From an uncultured Bacteroidales bacterium (GTDB lineage Bacteria > Bacteroidota > Bacteroidia > Bacteroidales > P3): a stretch of 33,985 nucleotides of DNA. Numbering within the stretch: position 1 is the first letter of the stretch; every line of letters begins with the position of its first letter. The notes under the pieces are model-generated. The model was given only the letters and a program-made list of their open reading frames with translations. It did no database searches and was not told the origin of the DNA. The translations under genes and the position numbers were made by a program. Positions 1-5,461 of this stretch are shown piece after piece. The stretch lies in assembly GCA_947165255.1 (NCBI GenBank), contig CAMUZR010000028.1, positions 1 to 33,985 on the forward strand, given 5' to 3'.

Positions 1-122
1 CACAAGACTTGTGCGGGGCTTTGTAAGATGGTGTTCATAGGCTTTGAGGGTTTTTGCTGGTGGCAGAAAGGCAAAGTCTTGTGGACATTGAAAGGAGTAT
101 CTACACCACATTGGTTAATATA
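1..122. other. Window-edge intergenic stretch with a 10-bp inverted repeat
   Basis: No gene is visible here. CACAAGACTT at 1-10 is the exact reverse complement of AAGTCTTGTG at 74-83, and the first 13 bases are themselves a short palindrome (CACAAG-A-CTTGTG). The stretch lies downstream of the minus-strand lipoprotein gene that ends at 123, so it could form a weak terminator-like structure, but no T-run follows on either strand. The window edge prevents judging the rest. Confidence 0.4.
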
Positions 123-548
123 CTATTTAATAGCAGTACAATCGTAGTATCCTGTCTCTTCATTATAAGTTATTATGACTTCGTACCCATTATCCACCAT
201 GTTTCTTGACCAGGCTAAGGCTTTATTTTTATCTTTTGTTGAATATACTACAGTCTCTTTTGAGAAAAGTTGAGCGGTTCTAGTTTCATCAAAGAAACTA
301 ACTTGATAGCCTTTTTCTGCAAGTGCAAACATTCGATTAATAAAAAAGATTCGATCGTATTCACTTCTGAGGGTTATACGGGAGCGAACGCCGTTGACTT
401 CGTACTGGTAAATGTAAACGGAATGGACGTTATTGACGACATTGGCTGGCATAGCGGAGTCGATATTGTCCTTTTGGCAGCTGACGGCCATTGTGGAGAG
501 CACTGCGAGGAGTGTCATGAGTTTGATTGTTTTATTGTTCATTTTCAA
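123..548 (-). CDS. Hypothetical lipoprotein, last gene of the sigma-factor unit
   Basis: I do not recognise a family for this 141-residue protein. It starts with a basic, hydrophobic signal segment ending in a lipobox (LSTMAVSC, Cys24), so it should be lipidated and anchored in the inner or outer membrane. The rest is mixed polar sequence. A segment near residues 65-120 (aromatic, then KNKALAWSRNMVDNG) and the ending YNEETGYYDC could form a small alpha/beta fold. The start used is the first ATG; a second ATG two codons later is equally possible. The gene overlaps the stop of the upstream gene by 17 bases (11 if the second ATG is used), which suggests translational coupling. Its position at the end of an ECF sigma/membrane-protein unit suggests an envelope target or sensor of that system. 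This is inference from position only. Confidence 0.75.
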   Translation of the reverse strand: MKMNNKTIKLMTLLAVLSTMAVSCQKDNIDSAMPANVVNNVHSVYIYQYEVNGVRSRITLRSEYDRIFFINRMFALAEKGYQVSFFDETRTAQLFSKETVVYSTKDKNKALAWSRNMVDNGYEVIITYNEETGYYDCTAIK

Positions 549-1044
549 TTGTTTTTAGTGGGGTTCGATTTATCATTGCGTTGAATTGCCAGTCTTCAAT
601 TTCTTTTATTTGCCAAGAACTAGAGACGTGAAATATGCAGATGATTTGCTCGGCACGTGAAATTAGCAATAAGTCATTGTTGGTACGGCAGGTGGTGTCC
701 ATGGGTAAAGAGTAGTCTTTTTTGGGAGCGAGTCGATTAGAAACAGCATTTTTTCCGTGTCTTTCAATAATTTTATTATTCAATGGCTTTACGCCGAAGT
801 CTTGACTCAACAGCGTCCAGGCGGAGTCGGTGGTGGCTTGAAGAAAGGTGACGTCGATGGAAAGGGTGTCGTTGAGGGGAAAGTCCTTGACGAAGGAGGC
901 CTGGATGCCCGGCACTTGGGCATAGTGCTGGTAGACGGGGCTGCACTGGTTTTCGGGCAGGGTGCGGGGATGGCGTATGCACCACAGGGTGGCCGCCACG
1001 ATGAGGAGCCCGAGCACAGGAAGGAGATATTTGGGGTGTTTCAT
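532..1044 (-). CDS. Hypothetical single-pass membrane protein of the sigma-factor unit
   Basis: This is a 170-residue protein of unknown function. It starts with KHPKYLLPVLGLL, one N-terminal hydrophobic helix (about residues 5-21) that is either a membrane anchor or an uncleaved signal, followed by a roughly 145-residue soluble domain probably outside the cytoplasm. The open frame continues upstream to 1320, but that extension is proline/arginine-rich shadow sequence over the previous gene. The ATG at 1044 is preferred because it overlaps the upstream stop in an ATGA arrangement (1041-1044), the same coupling seen between the first two genes of the unit. No enzymatic motif is visible. By position it may be a periplasmic sensor or anti-sigma accessory, but this is not shown by the sequence. 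Confidence 0.75.
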   Translation of the reverse strand: MKHPKYLLPVLGLLIVAATLWCIRHPRTLPENQCSPVYQHYAQVPGIQASFVKDFPLNDTLSIDVTFLQATTDSAWTLLSQDFGVKPLNNKIIERHGKNAVSNRLAPKKDYSLPMDTTCRTNNDLLLISRAEQIICIFHVSSSWQIKEIEDWQFNAMINRTPLKTIENEQ

Positions 1045-1523
1045 ACGGAGAGGAATAGGAGTTGCTGTATGTGGTTGGCCACGTCGGCCCGGCTGCCGGC
1101 ATCGGCTAGTATGGTGTAGCCGTCGCCGACGGGCAGTGTGGCTACGAGGACGAGACAGAGGGTTACGACACCGTTGAGGAAGAGTGTGGAGGAGGGTGTG
1201 AGGCGTGGGCGACGGCCGGGGCGATGGACCGGCAGCACCATGCAGGCCAGGAGGAGGGAAGAGAGGGTGAAGAGGGAAAGGAGGATGCTGAAAGAGCGGT
1301 CGCCCCGCAGGAGGAGCCACAGGTAGGCACTGAGCCCACCCACGACGGCACTGACTCCGGAGGCGAGCCAGCCTAAGGGAGGTGCCGGCCGCGGCGCAGG
1401 GGCGGGCAGCCGGTCGAAGAGGGCGGCCAGGTCGGCGTCGGTGAGGCCGGGCAGCTGCTCGGCCTGTCGGCTGTGGGTCAGCCAGTCTTGCTGCATGGAT
1501 GCGAGGGGGTTGGGCTGTTTCAT
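1041..1523 (-). CDS. Three-helix membrane protein encoded with an ECF sigma factor (putative anti-sigma-like protein)
   Basis: This 160-residue protein has a cytoplasmic-looking N-terminus of about 45 residues (QQDWLTHSRQAEQLPGLTDADLAALF), a proline-rich hinge (PAPAPRPAPPLG), and three hydrophobic helices at about 51-72, 78-99 and 113-132. A short amphipathic tail follows. The ATG overlaps the TGA of the sigma-factor gene by four bases (1520-1523), so the two are almost certainly co-translated. A membrane protein with a short soluble N-terminus coupled to an ECF sigma factor is the classic position of an anti-sigma factor. I see no zinc-binding HxxxCxxC anti-sigma motif, so the role is inferred from context. 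Confidence 0.75.
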   Translation of the reverse strand: MKQPNPLASMQQDWLTHSRQAEQLPGLTDADLAALFDRLPAPAPRPAPPLGWLASGVSAVVGGLSAYLWLLLRGDRSFSILLSLFTLSSLLLACMVLPVHRPGRRPRLTPSSTLFLNGVVTLCLVLVATLPVGDGYTILADAGSRADVANHIQQLLFLSV

Positions 1524-2047
1524 GGTTGTGAGGTTTTGGCGTTTAACTTGATGAGTTTTTTTTGGATTTTTTTGAGCCGCCGCCCGATTTGGCGGGTGCT
1601 CAGGTGGCGGCTGGCGGCCATCTGGGCGTAGGTCTTTCGGTCGAGGTACTCGGTGATGAGCACTTGCTCATCGGGCGTGAGCTGAGAGATGAGACGGTAG
1701 AGTTCTGCCACCCGCGGGTCGGGTTCGGGCTCGGGGATGTCGGGCAGATCGGGCAGGTCGGGCAGGAGGGCGTGGTGGGTCTGGAACTGACGGTCCTGGC
1801 GGGTGAGGTTGATGGCGGCGTGGTAGAGTACGCTGTAGACCCAGGACTCTAGGTCGAGCACCTCGGGTCCGGGGGGATGGCTCTGCATGACCAACCAGAG
1901 GTGGGTGGTGAGGTCGCAGACCATGGCACGATAGCTGTAGTCGTTGCCCGCACAGAAGAAGTAACTTATCTTTTTGATAAGAGGCTCGTGGGTGTGGTAG
2001 AGGGTGATGAATTCCTCTACCGTGGGTTTGTGACTGTTGCCGTGCAT
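1520..2047 (-). CDS. ECF-type RNA polymerase sigma-70 family factor
   Basis: The 175 residues fit a two-domain ECF sigma factor. A region-2-like helical segment (about 20-86, including SWVYSVLYHAAINLTRQDRQ) would bind core polymerase and the -10 element. An acidic, proline-rich linker repeats DLPDLPD (97-110). Region 4 (about 113-168) begins LYRLISQLTPDEQ and has the helix-turn-helix TYAQMAASRHLSTRQIGRRL. The region 2 match is more divergent than usual (cysteines, no clear DxxQ), while region 4 is clear. It is the first gene of a four-gene minus-strand unit linked by ATGA overlaps. A TACATTTG promoter element lies 22 bp upstream, next to a 10-bp inverted repeat, which suggests autoregulation. 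The nearby membrane proteins are the likely regulators. Confidence 0.85.
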   Translation of the reverse strand: MHGNSHKPTVEEFITLYHTHEPLIKKISYFFCAGNDYSYRAMVCDLTTHLWLVMQSHPPGPEVLDLESWVYSVLYHAAINLTRQDRQFQTHHALLPDLPDLPDIPEPEPDPRVAELYRLISQLTPDEQVLITEYLDRKTYAQMAASRHLSTRQIGRRLKKIQKKLIKLNAKTSQP

Positions 2048-2068
2048 ACGCCTTCAGTGTTGGTAGGG

Positions 2069-2098
2069 CAAATGTATTGCCTTTTCTATATAGACACA
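2069..2098 (-). promoter_or_regulatory. Bacteroidota-type promoter of the sigma-factor unit
   Basis: The minus strand carries TACATTTG (plus 2069-2076), an exact TAnnTTTG -7 box. TGTG (plus 2095-2098) sits about 18 bases further upstream as an imperfect -33 box. The start codon lies 21 bases downstream. Confidence 0.6.
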
Positions 2099-2128
2099 TC
2101 TGGGATGCAAAAATCTCGCCCAGATGTG
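2095..2128. repeat. 10-bp perfect inverted repeat at the sigma-factor promoter
   Basis: CACATCTGGG (2095-2104) and CCCAGATGTG (2119-2128) are exact reverse complements separated by 14 bases. The inner edge overlaps the presumed -33 region of the sigma-factor promoter. Its form fits an operator or an upstream activator site; no T-run follows, so a terminator is unlikely. Confidence 0.7.
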
Positions 2129-2390
2129 AATATTTATGATTTTTTAACAGATGAGGAGAAAGGAATGATTTGGTTTTCAGTGTTGTGTGTTTTTTGGCGG
2201 GGGAGGTTGGCAGTGCGATTATTTTTTTCGGCACAGAGTTTTCAACGCTAAGATAGTTTTTTAGAATGGTTGGCGCGTGAGGTAGGGCCGTAGGGGCAAT
2301 CCAGGGTGAGGATGGCGGGGTTATTTCAAAAAGAGGGAGAATGGAACAGAGGGTTTTCTTTTGAGGTGGGTTCTATTTATTTGTTTTCGT
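2129..2390. other. Intergenic stretch, nothing recognised
   Basis: I see no convincing gene on either strand between the sigma-factor promoter region and the hairpin cluster. Short open frames here have no recognisable composition or start context. Confidence 0.5.
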
Positions 2391-2585
2391 GTCGCGTCCC
2401 TATCGGGACGCATCTGTTTGCCTCAGATAATCACCGCACTACGTACGGTGTTATTCATATCTCACCCCGATGGGGTGATTAATAGAAGTTTCCTTGAGTG
2501 AATAGGAACCCCTCTGGTAGATGATTGGGCAAGGTTGTGCCGGCCGCCCTTCTGGGCGGCGCTGCACGGGCCTCCGTGGGCAGCC
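2391..2585. repeat. Cluster of five short REP-like hairpins
   Basis: Five small inverted repeats with different stems follow each other. They are GCGTCCC/GGGACGC (2394-2411, loop TATC), CACCG/CGGTG (2432-2450), TCACCCC/GGGGTGA (2462-2478, loop GAT), GCCGCCC/GGGCGGC (2543-2560, loop TTCT), and CACGG/CCGTG (2565-2578, loop GCCT, extended by GCTG/CAGC to 2561-2584). No coding frame explains them. Stems of 5-7 bp with mostly 3-4 base loops resemble clustered REP-type palindromes. The stems differ in sequence, so this is not a simple tandem repeat. Confidence 0.65.
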
Positions 2586-2604
2586 TCACTCTATCACTAA
2601 AATG

Positions 2605-2637
2605 AAAAAAGGGTTTCCACGGGGATGGAAACCCTTT
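2605..2637 (-). terminator. Rho-independent terminator of ackA
   Basis: A 12-bp perfect stem pairs AAAGGGTTTCCA (2608-2619) with TGGAAACCCTTT (2626-2637) around a 6-base loop. On the minus strand it is followed by a run of six T. It lies about 20 bases past the ackA stop. Confidence 0.9.
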
Positions 2638-2656
2638 GGGATGATGGTGGATGGGT

Positions 2657-3865
2657 CTATTTCACCAGGTTGTAGGTGTCGCTGGCAATAACGTATTCTT
2701 CGTCGGTAGTGACCACCACGACAGCCACTTTTGAGTCGGGTGTGGAGAGGATGAGGTCTTCGCCCATGACGTTGTCGTTCTTGGAGAGGTCGACGTGGAT
2801 GCCGAGGCATTCCATGTTTTCCAGGATGGGGCGGCGCATGAACCAGGCGTTCTCGCCGATGCCGCCGGTGAAGAGGAGGAGGTCGCAGCCTCCCATTTCG
2901 GCCATGTAGCCGCCGATGTAGCGCTTGACGCGCTGGGCGAACATGTCGAAGGCGTAGGTGCAGCGCTGGTCGCCTGCGTCGCGGCCAGCACGGATGTCGC
3001 GCATGTCCTGCTTGCCACCGCTGATGCCGACGAGGCCGCACTGCTTGTTGAGCATGGTGGAGATGTCTTTCCAGGTCTTGCCGTTCTCGGTGATTTCCTT
3101 TTTGATGATGAATTCAATGACGCCGGGGTCGACGTCGCCGGGGCGAGAGCCCATGATGAGGCCTTCGAGGGGTGTCATGCCCATGGTGGTGTCGAAGGAT
3201 TTGCCCTGCTTGATGGCGGCGATGGAGGCACCGCTGCCGAGGTGGCAGCTGATGATGTTGAGTTGGGTCCAGTCGCGGCCGATCATCTTGGCGGCTTTCT
3301 CGGCGACGAAGCGATGGGAGGTGCCGTGGAAGCCATAGCGGCGGACGCCGTATTTCTCATAGTATTCGTAGGGGAGGCCGTAGAGGAAGCTCTTGGGTGG
3401 GAGGGTGCTGTGGAAGGCGGTGTCGAAGACGGCGACCTGCGGCACACCGGGGAGGACCTCACGCATGGCGTAGATGCCGGCGAGGTTGCCGGGGGTGTGG
3501 AGGGGGGCGAGGTGGGTGAGGGACTTGATGGTGTCGATGACGTGGTCGTCGATGAGGACGCTACGGTCGAAGGCTTCGCCGCCGTGGGCGATACGGTTGC
3601 CGACGGCTCCGATTTCCTTGAAGTCTTTGATGACTCCCATTTGGGGGTCGATGAGGGCGTTGAGCACGATCTTGATGCCGGCGGTGTGGTCGGGGATGGG
3701 GAGTTGCTCGTAGTGTTTCTGTCCGTTGTACTTGTGGGTGAATTCGCCCATTTCCAGTCCGATGCGCTCGAGGAGGCCTTTGGCCATGACTTGGGCGTTA
3801 TTGGCCATGTCAACCAGCTGATATTTGATTGACGAGCTGCCGCAATTGAGAACTAAGATTTTCAT
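2657..3865 (-). CDS. ackA: Acetate kinase
   Basis: This cytoplasmic enzyme interconverts acetyl phosphate + ADP and acetate + ATP, the last step of fermentative acetate formation. The 402 residues match the usual family length of about 400. The N-terminal nucleotide-binding signature NCGSSSIKYQL is at 7-17. Arg91 lies in GNRIAHGGE, and Asp148 in VFDTAFH is at the expected catalytic position. GFHGTSHR follows, with GDVDPGV in the middle and TTDEEYVIA near the C-terminus. Position 90 is Asn where many homologues have His. The gene has its own promoter and a strong terminator. Phosphotransacetylase (pta), which often sits next to ackA, is not adjacent on either side, so the two are unlinked here or pta is elsewhere. 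Confidence 0.98.
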   Translation of the reverse strand: MKILVLNCGSSSIKYQLVDMANNAQVMAKGLLERIGLEMGEFTHKYNGQKHYEQLPIPDHTAGIKIVLNALIDPQMGVIKDFKEIGAVGNRIAHGGEAFDRSVLIDDHVIDTIKSLTHLAPLHTPGNLAGIYAMREVLPGVPQVAVFDTAFHSTLPPKSFLYGLPYEYYEKYGVRRYGFHGTSHRFVAEKAAKMIGRDWTQLNIISCHLGSGASIAAIKQGKSFDTTMGMTPLEGLIMGSRPGDVDPGVIEFIIKKEITENGKTWKDISTMLNKQCGLVGISGGKQDMRDIRAGRDAGDQRCTYAFDMFAQRVKRYIGGYMAEMGGCDLLLFTGGIGENAWFMRRPILENMECLGIHVDLSKNDNVMGEDLILSTPDSKVAVVVVTTDEEYVIASDTYNLVK

Positions 3866-3929
3866 CGTTCGATATTAAATGTTTGATAGTTATTAATTTC
3901 TGCGAGACAAGCCTTGCGACTTGAGTTTT

Positions 3930-3960
3930 CAAAAGTACGAAAAATTATTCATCCCGCAAG
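3930..3960 (-). promoter_or_regulatory. Bacteroidota-type promoter of ackA
   Basis: The minus strand reads CTTG (plus 3957-3960), then 19 bases, then TACTTTTG (plus 3930-3937), which matches TTTG-N19-TAnnTTTG with one -33 mismatch. The start codon is 64 bases downstream. Confidence 0.7.
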
Positions 3961-3978
3961 AACTATTTTTCGGTTGCG

Positions 3979-4038
3979 CCCGCCGCGGCGGGTTTGGGCG
4001 GGGGCTGGGGGCACGGGCAGGAGCGGGGCAAGAAGGGG
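3979..4038. repeat. 14-bp GC palindrome followed by a G-quadruplex-like tract
   Basis: CCCGCCGCGGCGGG (3979-3992) is a perfect palindrome. Its last GGG begins four G-runs: GGG, GGG, GGGGG and GGGGG at 3990-3992, 3996-3998, 4000-4004 and 4007-4011. Further runs follow at 4015-4017, 4025-4028 and 4035-4038. This strongly G-skewed stretch lies in an otherwise AT-rich divergent intergenic region between ackA and a lipoprotein gene, just upstream of the ackA promoter. Confidence 0.75.
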
Positions 4039-4141
4039 CGTTTTGGTTTTTTTAACATTAGGGCTGCGTGAAGATTGGGCTCCTCAGACGTTTATTGGGT
4101 AAAAGTGGACTTTTTTTGTTTCATTAAAATAAAAACACGAC

Positions 4142-5155
4142 ATGATGAAAAAGATTGATTTGCTGGCCGCAGGGCTGGCCATGGCAGTGCTCTTGGCAGC
4201 CTGCACGGAAAAGGAAGGGGTGTACAACCCTGGGAAGAAAATTGCGAAGGTGTATTCGTCGAGCAGTTATGTGGACGGCTACTATGACGAGTATGCCGAC
4301 GCTTGGAATTACGACACCACGGCCTATGATAGGTATTTGGCAGAGGAGTGGAAGTGGGACGGCAAGAAGCTGGACCAGATTACTTTCTACGAGGCACAGG
4401 CCGCGCCCGACAAATCGGGTGGCGAGGTGGTAAGGTTTGTCTATGACGGCAAGCAGGTGCAGCGCATAGAGGGCGAGGAGGAGTATATGGTGTTCACCTA
4501 CGATGGCCGCAAGTTGCAGCAGGTGCAGCTGTTCCAGGAGGGCGAGAGCGACCCATGGGAGACGTACACCTTTAAGCACGAAGGGGGCAAAATCACACAA
4601 ATGGTTATTACCTTTCAGGGGCAGACGTGGGTCAAGCGGGCGACTGCCTGCCGTCGGATGGAATGGGTGTTGCTGGGTCGGGTGCTGCCCCTGCCGCAGG
4701 TGGAGAAGGCCGTGTGGGCCCTGCGCAGCCGGGCAGCCCTGGGCGGCGCCAAGGGGGAAGATTCGATTACGATGAATCTGACCTGGACGGGCGACAACGT
4801 GACGCAGGTGGACGCCAGTTGGTATCAGGGCGGCTTTGCCGGGGGGCCGGTGAAGTTCTCGGCCAAGTTTGAGTTCGACAGCAAGAATAATCCCTACCAG
4901 CACAATTTTATTTCGTTGATAGGCTTGGGAGAGGATGCAGGCAGCAATGCTTTCTTCAATAAGAACAATATCACGCAGGTGACGGAGAGGTATGACCGTG
5001 ACTTCTACGGCTCGGAGTCGGACGTGACAACGTATGAATACACCTATGACGGTGACTGGCCCCTCACGCAGACAGAGTCGATCATCCGCGGCGGCGACGG
5101 GTATAGCTATAGCTATACCAGTATCGACACTCGCTATTTCGAGTATGTGAAGTAA
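4142..5155 (+). CDS. Hypothetical lipoprotein with repeated Y-x-Y-D-G strand motifs
   Basis: The 337 residues start with an SPII signal; the lipobox LLAAC places the lipidated Cys at 21. The body repeats short strand-like units (FVYDGKQVQRI, FTYDGRKLQQV, YTFKHEGGKITQM, LTWTGDNVTQV, YEYTYDGDWPLTQ). This resembles Bacteroidota lipoproteins of the DUF4595 kind, with stacked beta strands and a cell-surface or periplasmic location. The assignment is by resemblance only. The segment at about 160-210 (VKRATACRRMEWVLL...) is unusually basic and hydrophobic, breaks the repeat pattern, and may reflect paired frameshifts or a diverged insertion. The gene stands alone, with a hairpin terminator 58 bases past its stop. 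Function is unknown. Confidence 0.8.
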   Translation: MMKKIDLLAAGLAMAVLLAACTEKEGVYNPGKKIAKVYSSSSYVDGYYDEYADAWNYDTTAYDRYLAEEWKWDGKKLDQITFYEAQAAPDKSGGEVVRFVYDGKQVQRIEGEEEYMVFTYDGRKLQQVQLFQEGESDPWETYTFKHEGGKITQMVITFQGQTWVKRATACRRMEWVLLGRVLPLPQVEKAVWALRSRAALGGAKGEDSITMNLTWTGDNVTQVDASWYQGGFAGGPVKFSAKFEFDSKNNPYQHNFISLIGLGEDAGSNAFFNKNNITQVTERYDRDFYGSESDVTTYEYTYDGDWPLTQTESIIRGGDGYSYSYTSIDTRYFEYVK

Positions 5156-5212
5156 TGTACAGTGATAGTTAATAGTTGCGGGGACGGACTATTTACTATT
5201 AGCTTTTTAAAG

Positions 5213-5259
5213 ATAGTGCACAATGGAGGTGTGGCTTCATTGTGTACTATTTATTTTTT
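5213..5259 (+). terminator. Rho-independent terminator of the 4142 lipoprotein gene
   Basis: A 13-bp stem with one G-T pair joins ATAGTGCACAATG (5213-5225) to CATTGTGTACTAT (5238-5250). TTTATTTTTT follows. It ends exactly where the 23-bp tandem repeats begin. Confidence 0.8.
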
Positions 5260-5391
5260 GTCCACAAATTCGGGAACGAAAAGTCCACAAATTCGGGAAT
5301 GAAAAGTCCATAAATTCGGGAATGAAAAGTCCACAAATTCGGGAATGAAAAGTCCACAAATTCGGGAACGAAAAGTCCACAAATTCGGGAA
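5260..5391. repeat. Tandem array of a 23-bp repeat with internal dyads
   Basis: Five full 23-bp copies start at 5260, 5283, 5306, 5329 and 5352. A 17-base sixth copy runs from 5375 to 5391. Copies are head to tail without spacers and differ at only two positions: AACG or AATG after the GGG, and CATAA instead of CACAA in copy 3. Each copy contains ATTCGGGAAT, a dyad with 4-bp arms (ATTC/GAAT). The array ends 13 bases before the -33 box of the ATPase promoter, which fits an operator array or iteron-like binding platform. It is not a CRISPR array because there are no unique spacers. Confidence 0.95.
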
Positions 5392-5404
5392 TTGTGAGAA
5401 ATAA

Positions 5405-5437
5405 TTTGTTGTAATCCAAAATATTTTCGTATTTTTG
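5405..5437 (+). promoter_or_regulatory. Bacteroidota-type promoter of the DUF4143 ATPase gene
   Basis: TTTG (5405-5408), then 21 bases, then TATTTTTG (5430-5437), an exact TAnnTTTG box. The start codon is 24 bases downstream, so the leader is very short and the repeat array lies immediately upstream. Confidence 0.8.
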
Positions 5438-5461
5438 CAGCGTGAAAAAATATAGAAAAAA

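Noticed and set aside
1045..1320. Long N-terminal extension of the single-helix protein
   Set aside because: It is proline/arginine-rich shadow sequence opposite the previous gene's frame; the ATGA overlap at 1041-1044 gives a better start.
2795..3832. 345-residue open frame opposite ackA
   Set aside because: The acidic, glycine-rich repetitive composition is typical of antisense to a GC-biased gene; ackA is certain.
5260..5391. Possible CRISPR array
   Set aside because: The 23-bp copies are head to tail without unique spacers, and there are no cas genes.
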